From positions 42,128,893 to 42,192,892 of the forward strand of contig OU015492.1 of assembly GCA_907164885.2 (NCBI GenBank): 64,000 nt of DNA, written 5' to 3'. This DNA is from Dolomedes plantarius. Lineage: Eukaryota > Arthropoda > Arachnida > Araneae > Dolomedidae. A program made the position numbers and the translations under genes. The notes beneath the pieces were generated by a model. That model worked only from the letters and a program-made list of their open reading frames with translations, was not told where the DNA came from and ran no database searches. Below are positions 40,678 to 52,204 of the stretch, in pieces (position 1 is the stretch's first letter; each line of letters begins with the position of its first letter).

Positions 40678-42319
40678 AAAGGAAAAATATTGTTGATCTT
40701 TTACCCGTTGGTAAAGTTTAGCTTTGCTTTGAAACTTGCATATTAAATCTATATAGTTTGAGACGTGTAACAAGTTTAAGTGTGTATTTTCGTTATCTAA
40801 AGTAATGGCTTAATGTGTCGTATAATCGTTTATCGGGTACATCTTAAATTGTGCTGAAAAACAATCGGTATTTAATGCTCACTGTAATTAATGACGCAGA
40901 TTTTCAATGTTGGATCCTATCACATTTTGCAGAGGAATTTTTAACCCTAATTAAAGTATCTACTTAGAGGTTTAATTGTATACATATGGTTTTCTCTACC
41001 AAAATAAAAAATGCCAGAAAATTATGCATATATTTATTAGAGGTACCAGAGGTATTGTTTTCATTCTAAATATAACGTCACTTGTAGCTAAAATATGCTT
41101 GAATTTCCAATACTGTCAGAATCCTGACACAAGAAGTAAAATAAGGAGTGAAAAAACAAGCGTTTAAGAAAAATTGGCTCATTCACTGATAAAAATGCCA
41201 ACGGCTGTAGTAAACAAAAGTGAAGAAAAAAGGTGTTTATATCAAAATACAAACAAAAATCCCCCCACTGGCAAGAATAATGAAAGGGAATATTTATTCC
41301 AAAATTTAGAAGGATATATATTGCGGTTGGTTTTTAATTTAAAAACGAAATATCTTGTTTGTTGAAAGGGAAAAAACATGTTTAATGAAACAAAAATAAA
41401 TGTATAAAAAGTTGTTTACATCAAATCAAAAAGTACGATAATTTTGTGAGCTAACAGCAGAAGTTTTATCTAAAAGGTACTATTCTGATAGGAAAATTTG
41501 ACGGAGATCCTTTAAATCAGTCTATGGAGGCAGTTTAAAGCACATTCATGTGTTATTCATTAGACTATATTTCTCGCAGCGAAATGTATTCATGAATTTT
41601 ATCAAGTATAACTTATTTCACAACAAAATAGATTATTCATGAGCTAAATCTCGAGTCATGAGCTGTACACAGGACGACGAATTAATAGATGGATTTCAAT
41701 AATTTAATAACTCATTTAGAAATCCATGCTTTGAGATCAAAATTGAAATGATTGAAAACACCTCAGATTCCACTTTGTTAAAATGTAAATTCTAGAAAAG
41801 TTTTTTTCAAAGACTGTATGAGCTCTGTATATAATAAAAAAATATTTTAACTCTTGAATGAAGTATTAGCAAATATATTATTTTCAATCCTTAAACATTA
41901 GTTTCACTAATTTAGTTTTTTTTTATCTCAGTATATTTACTACAGATTTTTGTTGGTAAATTTTTTTATGAGTTCATATTTTTCTGCATGAAATTACAAC
42001 TTTCATTAGTTTACACCACAAAATTCAAAATGCCTAACTGCATGTAGTTTCGTGTCCAACGACAATGTAGCGAATCTACTCACTTTATGAATAGATATGT
42101 TTACAACTGTATACATGAATGCATAAAGGTTGTCTTTCAGGAATGCCTTTTAAAAGGAAATTTTTTGTAATCCCTTCAGGGAAAAAAACCCGTTCTTGTT
42201 ATCAAAGTTCACTGTTCTGAGATTCGAACCAACAGCCAATATCGGATGTACTATACGTCTTAACTTATACACACTACACGGGCGCACACTGACAAAACTG
42301 GTTTTTAAACATTACTCGA
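40678..42319. other. No gene seen
   Basis: AT-rich. A tRNA-like patch on the minus strand at about 42195-42290 (box B-like TTGGTTCGAATCTCAG) may be a SINE head. Short frames at 40976-41167 and 41174-41365 have no recognisable similarity. Confidence 0.4.
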
Positions 42320-43130
42320 TTTGAAACAGGTTTCTTGGAACTAGTTTCGCATGAGATCGCACACCGGGTAAAGTGTAGTTTTCATTTTCTACGATGTTCT
42401 CAGATTACTAGGATGTATTCATGCTTTTCTAGTTACTATGAAATGAGAAAAGGACACGAAAGTACTGGATTAATCACCTTATCCGCGACAGAACACACTG
42501 CAGTTCTGTGGTAGCCTCAGAATTAAAGTGCAATTTCGGAAAATTTTCAGCCTCTACTAGTTGATAATTGTAGACTGCGGTTTCTTTAGGCATCTTTGGC
42601 CAAGTTGAAGACAATTATAGAGGGAATATTTGTTAATTAAAGAAATGAACAAGATTTTAGTTATTAGTAAAATATTTAAGAGAGCACTGCTCTGTGAACG
42701 GCTGCAAGGTTTATACGAAACTATCGTTGTTTGAAACCATACTTACAAGTTTCAAGAAACTATGATTCAAGAAATTACGTTGCACGTTGTGCATCTATAA
42801 TTTCGTGAAACTCGGTGCACATCTCTTTGTTTTTAAATGGAATAGTTTCATCAATCTTGAGTTCCTCATTTCGTGAAACTTTCATGAAACCTGGTTGCCT
42901 CAGTATGCAGACTGCCTTATTCCTAAGCTGGTGTTCCAAAATTATCGCCTTTTTGAGAAAGGAAGTAGTGTTTACTAGCGATTTCAGTTTGTATAAAAAA
43001 TTTCAGAGTACATGTCATACACTAAGCAGGAACACATGCCGTGTTGTCTGGTGACATCATAGGCACTGAAAACTAACGTTTTCCCGATGTGTGACATCGT
43101 GGGAAACTAGTTTCAAGAAACTTATTTCAC
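42320..43130. mobile_element. Inverted-repeat element rich in GTTTC-AA-GAAAC motifs
   Basis: Inverted repeats of about 75 bp lie at 42326-42400 and 43055-43130. They share GTTTCTTGGAACTAGTTTCG against GTTTCTTGAAACTAGTTTCC, and TCGCACACCGGGTAAA against TCACACATCGGGAAAA. Between and inside them, short palindromes of the type TTTCnnGAAA recur (42750, 42766, 42803, 42872, 42883, 43108). No coding region; element class unknown. Confidence 0.6.
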
Positions 43131-43189
43131 AAAAAAAGTTCCTTCAATGTACGACCCGACCTGCTTGGGTAACAGGATATATACATAAA

Positions 43190-43954
43190 TACAGAGTTCC
43201 CACTTTTATTCGTTACACCCCCTTAACTTCTAAACAGTGACAACTTAGGCCATAAAGTTGGTGTCTAAGTATAGTAAAAATGCTATGCGTTACTCGATGA
43301 GAGAACTTAAAACGCCATCTATCGGAAAATTTTGGAATTAGCGTTTTATCTCAAAAGCGGTACGAGATACGGGAAAAAAAGTCAACTACAAAGTTGTTCA
43401 ACAACATCCATTTAGTAAGAAAAGACACCGTGCGGACATCATTACTGAAAACAAAATGTAAAAAATGAACATGTCTTTGATCGTGATTTTCAACATTATG
43501 ACGTCGTTACACCAATGTGCAGCGAGAAATCCAGTCCATAGTGCAAATATTGTATAGTGGCTAATAAAGAGCCTTTTCAGTAACATAAATAAATTATCCG
43601 AAAGATAGGGATCTCAGTTTCTTCCTTCCACACTTTATGTCATGTCAATTCTCGAAATCATGACCAAACAAATGTCCCTTTTCTACATTCTGTTTTAAGT
43701 ATTAATTTGCACAAGGTGTCTTTTCTAACTAAATCTATGATGCTGAAAAACTTTGTAATTGACTTATTACCCGTATCTCGTACCGTTTTTGAAATAAAAA
43801 TGCTAATTCTAAAATTTGCCGATAGATGGCCTTGTACGGTATCTCATCGAGTAGCGTATAGCCTTTTTACTATACCTATACACCAACTTTTTGGCCTAAG
43901 CTGTCACCGTTTAGAAGTTAATGTGGTGTAACGGATAAAGGTGGGAACCCTGTA
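43190..43954. mobile_element. MITE with ~195-bp inverted repeats, TA target
   Basis: TA at 43190-43191 and 43953-43954 bracket a 761-bp element. Ends CAGAGTTCCCACTTTTAT and, complemented, CAGGGTTCCCACCTTTAT continue as inverted repeats for about 195 bp (43192-43386 with 43757-43952) at roughly 85% identity. The TA duplication and CAG start place it with Tc1/mariner-type elements. The 370-bp middle has no conserved frame. Confidence 0.8.
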
Positions 43955-43967
43955 TGTATGTGTGTAT

Positions 43968-43970
<3 letters not shown>

Positions 43971-44053
<83 letters not shown>
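43971..44053. repeat. (TA)n microsatellite
   Basis: About 83 bp of TA repeats beginning some 18 bp after the right end of the MITE at 43192-43952. Confidence 0.95.
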
Positions 44054-44056
<3 letters not shown>

Positions 44057-45486
44057 GAATCTCAATCTATACTCTCGATAATTCTTTATACTCTCACACA
44101 ATAACCGATACCGAAAAGAATGCAATTTGCAACACAGAAAAAATATTGTTTTCTTGTGGAGAGAAAACCGCCCAAAACAAACGAAGATTAAGAACTTTTA
44201 TTTGAATCAAAATTCCTGTGTATCTACGTGTATTCATTTTTATTATTATTATTTTGGATTTCAGTACAACTTTGTAATTTTATCTTCAGTTACACTACAG
44301 GTATGTATGCATTTATGTATGTGAGTAAATATATTTTAGGGATATCAAACTTTAAGGTATCCCAAACTTTAAGGTATTTAGGGATATCAAACTGTAAGGG
44401 CTCCGAGAGTGTTGATACGATCTGTAATGGATTTGACGAATCACGTGGTCAATGAATTGAGCTTTATGATTTGTTAAAATTTTTAACGCTGACTCTACGT
44501 AACGCTCCGGATTCAGTGTGAACAAGCCCTAAAACTATCAGATATTCGTGTTAAACGCAGTGTTAGGGGTTTAGTTAGTTTGTTTCTTAACTTGTTAGCG
44601 TAATTTAAGAGCATTAGAAGAAGCCCATTTACAATGTTTTGTGTGAGCCATTTCCTTTTTTGCTTCAAATTATAGACTAACGGCTGATTTCAGAGCTTCT
44701 TAGGACAGCTCATTTTACTAATTTTTTAGCTTAAAATTTAATAAAAGGGAAAACGTAGACCCAATAATTACCAACAATTCATAGTTAAGAAGACGTTGTA
44801 TTTAGGCATTTATATTTGTTTATAAAAATATTTGATACAGAATAAAAATGTTTTTAGATTGAGAATGGAAGCATTTCCAGGATAACGTTTTTTTTTCTCA
44901 TCTGTGGTAATATTATGACTTGAAAGTGATTATACCAAATATTAACAAAAATAAGACAAATTTTTGCTCTGATAGATAAACACCTACCTATATGGAAGAA
45001 TCGGAAAAACCGATGATAAATTTCAATAAAAGAAAAAATGAGGAAAACTTTACAAAACGTGACTCAGTTTCGAAGAAAATATCAAGAGTTTCGTCACGTA
45101 ATTTGCAGACCACTGTCACGCGTCAAGTATTAAGTTAAAAACAGCGAAGAAAAAAGAGGTATAAAAAATAATTTCGTGTCTTTCTCTTTGTATTTCCCAC
45201 CAGAAAGCAATTTCGAAAATTGTTCTCAAGAACATGATACCGAACATTACAAGTTTTTATTTTACTCTTTAGAAAGAGAAAAATTGCTTTGTATACGCCC
45301 ACGTGGGAGGGGCCACTAATGCAAATATCTTGAAAAGGCATCGATATCCCCGCAGGTCCATTTCTAAAGAGTGGTCTGTGATAACATTGTGATCTTGCAG
45401 TGAGTATTAAAATTTACCTGATGCATCTAAGAGAGAATTTTAATGGATTACATTTAGTAGGGATTTTGAAGTATTATATTTTTACA
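44054..45486. other. No gene seen
   Basis: AT-rich. GTGGAATCTCAATCTATACT at 44055 is faintly like a pogo-type end but has no partner. A short tandem motif, GGGATATCAAACT, repeats at 44339 and 44381. Confidence 0.4.
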
Positions 45487-45666
45487 AAAGATTTTTACAA
45501 ATGATAATAGTGATACAACGAAGTAATTTTTTTTCCATCACAGGGAATCTTAAGATAACCGTTTACCAAAGGGAGAAATTTTTAGAAATTAATTTAATTT
45601 TAGTATCACTTTAACATTTTATAATAACCTACAAGTATAAAATGTAGAAAATCGTATACAATATTA
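45487..45666 (+). repeat. Dispersed repeat, copy 1 of 2
   Basis: About 180 bp matching 54438-54625 at roughly 80%. Landmarks are TTCCATCACAGGGAATCTTA and TTTATAATAA followed by AAGTATAAAAT. It lies just left of the TACCGTA-ended element. Class unknown. Confidence 0.7.
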
Positions 45667-46554
45667 ATCTGCATAAAAAAATATTAGAAAAAATATCACT
45701 ATCACAAAACGGTAATACCGTATGATGGGGTTACTTTGTGACACATAGTAATTTTTTCGTATTTTCGGATCTTGCACCGCGCCCGTGATACCGGTTAAGC
45801 AAAGAACAGCGCCAACAGCATGTCCGACATACAGAGACACGTAGTGGTTAGTGCCGAAGCTTCTGCGTGCCATTTGTCTTCGCTGACCAGCTTATTGCTC
45901 AAACCTGTTGTCAAGCTTTTGACTCAAACTTTGAAAACTTTGTGTGCTGAAGGCTAACATCTTATACAATCAACTACCACAGGTAATTATTTTTTGTCAA
46001 TTAGTTGGTTAGATATTGTAGTAATATAACTTGTGAGTAGTGATATTTCCGAGAGATATGAGAACATAACATAACTATCAAAAGGTGACGGGGTTACTTT
46101 GTGACACATTGACACTGTCATAAAATAACCCACAAAGTCAACTAACCTTCTCCAGACGATCGATGCTGCCTTTTTCCATCCTCTAAAATACCACTAGAGA
46201 GAAAGAAGTATTGACTATCAGGAAAAATACTCCCCGAAGGAGCAGAATGTGCCGAGACACAAATTTCCTCATCATTTTAAACAACTGATGGTTGCCTTGC
46301 GCACCCGAGGTCTCTTTGATGTCAAAGATATAGATAAAGCTATTCAATATTTGTAATCTCTCTATTAATAAAAATACTCCCGCTGCCGCCGCTGTCAAAA
46401 GCTTGTCACGCTATCTCCTCCGAAACCGCTGGGGGTATGGGGTGGCGAGCGATACCAATGGATGCAGAAAAATGGGGGCACCAAAGTTAGACATGTCTCA
46501 TCTTCGTCGGACTTTGTTTTTTTTATTATTTTATGTTTTGTGGGAAAATATTGA

Positions 46555-46915
46555 CTTTTTCATCTTCAGATTACGATAACTCGCCAAAACATGATCGTAG
46601 AATTTTGATCTTTTTGCAATCTAAGACTACATATATTTTTCTTTCATACTAGACCTCATTTGTTTAAAAATATTTTAAAACAGACTAATATTTTCATCAA
46701 AAAATGAAACACAGTTTTTCCAGAAATATCGTCCCATATTTAGATGCAATATCGATGCTCCTCGACTTTTTATCTTACAAAGAAAATGTTTACATATTTT
46801 AGAAGCTTTATATGAGTAGAAGCTTTATATGAGTAGAAGCTTTCTTACTCATATAAACCTCATTTTAAGACTATCTTAAATTTTGATTTTTTATTGAATT
46901 TTAAAGCTGATAAAT
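46555..46915 (+). repeat. Dispersed repeat shared with 23790-24175
   Basis: Inverted relative to the copy at 23.8-24.2 kb. A 19-bp unit (GAAGCTTTATATGAGTAGA) is tandemly repeated near 46803-46840 only in this copy. Non-coding. Confidence 0.75.
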
Positions 46916-47737
46916 CAACAGTGATGAAAAGCACTTCGCATAAGGGTGACAACTGTAAATGGATGGAAGCTGTTACATTACCCGAGAATTACCGTATGTA
47001 TCTCGCTTTTAGCCCTATGCAACAATGGCCTGTCTTTTCGGAATGGTGTATTGATTTCCAGTAAATGTCCGCCTTTTAGAGCGATAATTTTTGCAGCGAG
47101 CCATTCGTTACGATGTTTTTTATAAAATTTAAAATTATTTTGACGCAAAAAACAGTATCTTATATTAGAAAAAAGCAAAAGCATATATCAGCGTGACGAT
47201 GCAAACAAGCAATCACGATAGTTGAATTGTTGCCAGTTTTTCAAAAGTAAACTAATAATATAACTGCCAAAAAGTAAAAACATCATTGAAACTTCAAATT
47301 AGAAAAAAACTAAATTTAAGTGCTGAAAATGAGCAAATTATTATAATTTTAGGACAACTTCCGGTTACGAAGTTCTACTTCCAGTTTGAGTTGGAATCAA
47401 ACGATATGTTTTATAATGTCCATAAAATTTCTTCTAAATCGCGTAGAGAAAAAAGAAAAACAGAATTGGAAAGAGGAAGGTCCAAAGTATAAGAAACACA
47501 AATAAAAAAAAATTCGACCAATTGTGGAAAATCGATGTTTTTAACGTAGTCGGTCACGTTAATATCACATTGCAATAACAAATATTTTTTTACGAGTAAG
47601 CCTTATTAGGGGACATTTACGGGTAAAATATTCCCTTTTAAGCCTTATTAAACCTTTTCTCTGGTAAGCCTTATTAGGGGCCGAAGGCCCCGTACGAAAA
47701 GCGAGCATGGCAAGCCTAGGGGCGAAGCCTTCAGTAG
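46916..47737. other. No gene; short tandem motif at 47598-47690
   Basis: Interior of the TACCGTA-ended element. TAAGCCTTATTA occurs three times between 47597 and 47678, followed by a GC-rich patch (GGGGCCGAAGGCCCCG palindrome at 47677). No gene recognised. Confidence 0.45.
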
Positions 47738-48567
47738 TACAGTCGAACCTCGCTTAACGAGCACCTCGCATAAAGAGTATTTCGCATAACGAGCAAAATA
47801 AACCGTAAAAAATGGCTCGCTTAACGAGCAACATTTCGCATAACGAGTGACGTGGAAGGAAGTTCCCTCTTCATGTCACTCGGATCTTCACGTCACCAGG
47901 ATCAAAAACGGCTGAAAAATAAGTATTTCAGGGTGGTCATGGACGGTTCGAGAAGCGAATATCATGGGACTGGAGGATACCAATGATATTGAGGAGCTTG
48001 TGGAAGCGCACAACCAAGAGCTGAACACCGAACAGCTAACAGAATTGCAGTGTCTTTCACAGCAAGCAGTTGTAGAGGAGAGTTTGTCAGTGGAGAAGGA
48101 CGAAGAAACAGCAAAGAAACAATCTTCTGGCGCAATAAAAGAAATAATGAAAGCATGGAAAACTGTTGCATCGTAAGTTACAAAGCATCACCCTGATAAC
48201 ATGGTGGCTATGCGCGCTATAAATTTATTCAATGACAATGCGGTGACACATTTTCAACAAATTTTGAAGCGTCGAGAAAAACAAATGTCGCTAGATAGCT
48301 TTCTAGTAAAAAAATTAGATATGTGTCATAAATTCGTAAATAATAAACTACATATGGATGATTTTGCTCCTTAAGAATTTATGTATAATTAATTTTCTTT
48401 AAATAATAAATGTTACATCTAAAATATTTTGAGTATTTTTTGGCATGGAACGCATTATCGTACTTTACATTAATTTATATGGAAAAAATTGTTTCGCTTA
48501 ACGAGTGTTTCACATTACGAGTAAGACTCTAGAACGAATTATGCTCGTTATGCGAGGTTCTACTGTA
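47738..48567 (+). mobile_element. pogo/Tigger element, internally deleted
   Basis: TA at 47738-47739 and 48566-48567. Terminal repeats CAGTCGAACCTCGCTTAACG (47740) and CTCGTTATGCGAGGTTCTACTG reduced to its complement CAGTAGAACCTCGCATAACG. Length 826 bp between the TA sites. Repeats of the CTCGCTTAACGAGC type fill both subterminal regions. Contains only the C-terminal part of a transposase (47964-48374). Confidence 0.9.
47964..48374 (+). pseudogene. Tigger transposase C-terminal fragment
   Basis: Reads DIEELVEAHNQELNTEQLTE, then a Glu-rich stretch, then AIKEIMKAWKTVAS, a TAA stop at 48174, and in the same frame VTKHHPDNMVAMRAINLFND and ILKRREKQMSLDSFLVKK. This is the acidic tail of Tigger (pogo superfamily) transposases, downstream of the DDE catalytic core. 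Catalytic and DNA-binding domains are absent, which fits the short element length. Confidence 0.85.
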
Positions 48568-48880
48568 TATATAATTGTCTATCAAGCTTTTGATAAGCGT
48601 TTTACTGTTTAACTTTGTGTCAAGTAATTTTATCCTTAGATTTCAAAGCGAACACATAGATGTCACAAAGTAGTCCCACTCGGCTGGGCAACTTTGTGAC
48701 ACATTTTAACTTTAATTTCTCAATGGTTATTGAAGATCCGTAATAGCGCAATACATTACTACGTAAGGAAAGAGTGTACCAATGTTTTGCAATAGTTTGT
48801 TTTGGGGTGCTTTTAAAACTTATCGCCTGGCACAGGAAAAAACTTAAAATCCGTCACAAAGTAACTCCCATCTTACGGTA

Positions 48881-49257
48881 CTAAAAAAGAATGAAATATG
48901 TTGATTTTTTAAAATTGCATAACGGTGACAATGAGTTCCTTCAGGACTTGTGTCATATAGGAACAGATGACTTCATAATAATCATAATATGATGAAAGAA
49001 GGCTACATGTTTAGAACTAATTAGCAGTCAATCGTCCGGTCGAGGAGGGCATTTGTGAATTGTTCATATTAACAATCACACCTAATGCTCCGCGGCATGA
49101 AGATGAACTATTAATTAGCTCGAAACATTTAGCCATCCTTTTTATTATATTGTGATTATAATGAAAACTTTTGTTCCTGTTTGTGTATCCACAAATTTCC
49201 TGTCAGCCTCTTAAAAATATTTCTCATATACCTCAGGGATACTATTCGTAATTCGTC
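48881..49257. other. No gene seen
   Basis: AT-rich; nothing recognised. Confidence 0.4.
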
Positions 49258-49967
49258 TTAAGGTCGGTGGACGTTAAAATTCCTTTTTTTTAATCATCAT
49301 AGAAATATGAAATTTTGTACATATGTACATTTCACCATACGTATATAGAATACCTTAAAATAAATTTCCAATCTTATTATAATTTTAATATTTTTAAAAA
49401 ATTTAAAATTTCTAAACAAAATTTTAAAATGCTCCTTTCAATTAAAATTTTGAGATAATTCCTCGATTTTGCATTTTAATCACTTAAAACTGTATTACAA
49501 ACCAATGAATTTCCAATTATTTAATCCCTTCAATAGTTAGTTTTTGAGAGATTTTTTTTCTGAATTCCCTTCCGCTTTTCATCAAAATTTTGCCATTTAG
49601 TAAATTATAAATCAAATTGAATTACCTTAAAGAATTCGAAATGTAAACTTCATACCCAGTTTCCTTGTAAACAGTATCAGGGTTCTTCCTTATCAATTTC
49701 ATGAATTTTAAACGAAAATTAAGTCGGATGGAGCATTTAAAAAATCTTAAAATCATTTAAAAATCTGTTTTGAGAAAAACAGATTTAAAGTTTATTACTA
49801 CACTTACCTTTATTACTTTATAGAAGCCTCATAAATGATTTTTTACATAAAAAAAGGACTATTTTGGTACAATTATCCTCTACAGAAGTATATTTTTTTT
49901 TACAATAACATAATCAATATTACAATAAAAAATATTTGCTCAAATAAAGGTTTCACGGTCCACTTAA
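49258..49967. mobile_element. Possible TTAA-flanked MITE
   Basis: TTAA at 49258-49261 and 49964-49967. Ends GGTCGGTGGACGTTAAAA and, complemented, GTGGACCGTGAAACC are similar when shifted by a few bases. The 702-bp AT-rich body contains no gene. The match is short, so this is tentative. Confidence 0.45.
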
Positions 49968-49983
49968 GATACTAAAAAATATA

Positions 49984-50169
49984 TTTCAGGTAGTCTCTTA
50001 TAGCAAAACTACAGCGGGTTATTAACGTAGGATTACTTATCGTTGCATACCTTTTTTTTTCCTTTTTTTTTGTTTGTTTGGCGCGCTGCCAAACTTATAA
50101 CTCGCGACGCAGGACGGACACATTTTTCTTCCCGGAGGACCGTTTTTGAGGAACGTAATCCTACGTTAA
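49984..50169. repeat. CGTAGGATT-ended repeat, short copy
   Basis: TTAACGTAGGATTACTTATC (50022) and GAACGTAATCCTACGTTAA (50151-50169) are 140 bp apart. The same ends are 1.85 kb apart at 38816-40677. The 35 bp to the left (TTTCAGGTAGTCTCTTA) are also shared. Contains AACTTATAACTCGCGACGC near the right end. Confidence 0.6.
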
Positions 50170-50715
50170 TTGTTCTATCACTGATTTTATAATAATTATC
50201 CGGCTATCTCAAGTGTATCGTGTATGAGAACATTTCGGGTTGTGAAAATCAACAATAGCACCAATATTTGGGAAGCTGCAGCACTGGTGAAAAACTTTAA
50301 ATAGCCTTCACATGCGTTAAGAAGTTTCAAAGCATTTAGTTTGTACTGAGTAGATTATAATTAATCATCAAATAGGTGTACATAAAACGCTTAAATATCA
50401 CCCTTTTGATTAACGGGAGAACTTCCTGTATTGATATGACATTCATCTGAGTTTCATAAAATCTATATGGAAATTCCTATACAATTAAATGCAAATTTTC
50501 GATGTAGATTCAAATCAGTTTGAAAGATCTGTTCATGTTTGAAACATCCCCAATACTAACGTTTCTTTCCCGAAACATGCCATTATCAAATATGTATTAA
50601 ATAAGCAGACATGATATTACATAACCTGTGTTTATCATGATGTTAAATAAGGGATATGGTAATTGTTTCGTTTAAAAAAAGATAAATTTTTAATAAATGA
50701 TGTCTTTATAATAGA
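50170..50715. other. No gene seen
   Basis: AT-rich; no frame or repeat that I can support. Confidence 0.4.
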
Positions 50716-51078
50716 CTAGCTAAATTCTTGAACTTCGTGATAGAGCAATATATGAGTACCATCCATTATGTCATTTGGTTCATTCAATTTAAATGAATTT
50801 TAGCAGTAAAGCGTTGTCATTCCTCAGACAAGTTCACTGTGAAATTTAACGACTATGATCTGCCATAAAATATGGATGTGAGTTTTTTTTGGGGAGGGAG
50901 GGGAATTTAATCCCATATTTCCAACCCTTTAAAGGTTGGATTTAAATAAAAAAAAATTAGGGAGTATCTAGAGCATTAGAAAAACCACCATACAAAATTT
51001 CAGAATCCTGGGCCTTAAGGTTCCAGTGATACATTGATCAGTAAGTGAGTAAGTGGTATTTGGCTTTTATATAATATA
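50716..51078 (-). mobile_element. Short Helitron (family D)
   Basis: 3' end is CTAG at 50716-50719 followed (plus strand) by CTAAATTCTTGAACTTCGTG. The 5' region, read on the minus strand, has AAAGCCAAATACCACTTACT and a TTTTGTATGGTGG motif parallel to the TTTTGCATGGCGA of family B. The related 5' region at 54690-54870 supports it as a family. The 5' dinucleotide is TA, not TC, so this end is degraded. About 363 bp. Confidence 0.55.
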
Positions 51079-51704
51079 CTAGCTGAAAACCCGCACTTCG
51101 CTACGGAGTACATTCACGAAAATATTCAAATTAAATGAAATAGGACATACTAAAGAATATAGTACAGTTAATACAGTACAGTTTGAGGAACATAATATCT
51201 TTTATTGTATTTTAATAATTTTTTGGATAATGTCCAATCGCCTGCCGCATTGGCAAGAAAAAAGTTTTTTTGTCTATTTAGTTGTTATGCAAGTGACGAT
51301 AAATTTATTTAAAGTATCAGAAAAAGAAATCACGTAATTAGCATTTAATAAATTAAATTCTAAAAATTAATCTTTAACAATTCACCAAAAATCAGAAAAT
51401 GAAGGTAAAGATTCGAAAAAGATCTCATTTTAAAGGAATTTTTAGGATCTTTCTCGTGATATAAATTTTATAACCCTCAAATTATTATTTTAAATGCAAA
51501 TTTTAAAAAAGTTACTAAAACAGCTTTAAAAATTTAATTTTAAAAAAATCTAAGAAGAATTTTTCAAAAATCTTTCTTAGTGCACCCCTACACTATAAGA
51601 AGAATCGCCATGCAAAATTTCAGCCGTTTAGATCCAGTGGTTTGGTCTGTGCGTTGCATGTCAGTGAGTCAGTCAGTTACGGAACTGTTTTAGATATATA
51701 TAGA
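51079..51704 (-). mobile_element. Helitron family B copy, intact ends
   Basis: 3' end CTAG at 51079-51082 with block GTAGCGAAGTGCGGG. 5' end TC at 51704 (TCTATATATATCTAAAACAG) with the TGACTGACTCAC leader. 626 bp, no TA expansion. It abuts family D at 51078 with no gap. It is the cleanest B copy in the window. Confidence 0.85.
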
Positions 51705-51917
51705 TAATATAGCTATAATACTAGTATATCGACATATGTAGATTTAAAACGGAAAAACGCAATACATCGGAGCACATTTCAAAAAAATATTTTTATTTTT
51801 TTTATTTTCGTCTATTTTGGGGCCGATTTTAATGAATATGGATGTGCACACGTTTCTTGAGCCGTTCTTTCATTTAAAAGTAGTCTGGTTGAAGTTCAAT
51901 GTTAAATATGGGTTTTA

Positions 51918-51918
<1 letters not shown>

Positions 51919-51949
<31 letters not shown>
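51919..51949. repeat. (TA)n microsatellite
   Basis: About 31 bp of TA repeats, followed at 51949 by AGTCGATTCTGGATAATTGG, which resembles a pogo/Tigger end without its partner. Confidence 0.85.
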
Positions 51950-51953
<4 letters not shown>

Positions 51954-52204
51954 GATTCTGGATAATTGGAATAATTGAACCACAGGTTAATCGGACCAGC
52001 TGTTTATTCGGACCGAAACCCGTCTTGTAACATAAGGCATAATGTAAAACTACCCTACAATAATGGACCAGACGCCAGCCGATTTGTATAAAATCCGACT
52101 GAATATCAGATTTTATGCAAATCCAGTGCTCTCACGTGACCTGTTAAGGTTAAATACGGCACATAAAGTGGTAGCGTCGTTAGTTTTGCGTGAAATTGTG
52201 ATAA

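Larger units (their letters stand above)
45716..48880. mobile_element. TACCGTA-ended inverted-repeat element of unknown class
   Basis: Ends TACCGTATGATGGGGTTACT (45716) and, complemented, TACCGTAAGATGGGAGTTAC (from 48880) agree over about 28 bp. The motif GTTACTTTGTGACACA recurs subterminally: at 45729 and 46101 in plus orientation, and around 48660-48707 as an inverted pair flanking CCACTCGGCTGGG. The 3,165-bp length includes a Tigger remnant (47740-48565) and the dispersed repeat 46555-46915. TAA flanks both ends (45713-45715 reads TAA; 48882-48884 reads TAA), which might be a 3-bp target duplication. No transposase recognised. Confidence 0.6.

Noticed and set aside
42195..42290. Possible tRNA on the minus strand
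   Set aside because: GTTCGAATC is present without a convincing box A or paired arms.
47677..47695. GC-rich palindrome GGGGCCGAAGGCCCCG as a terminator
   Set aside because: Rho-independent terminators do not apply to this eukaryotic, gene-free context.
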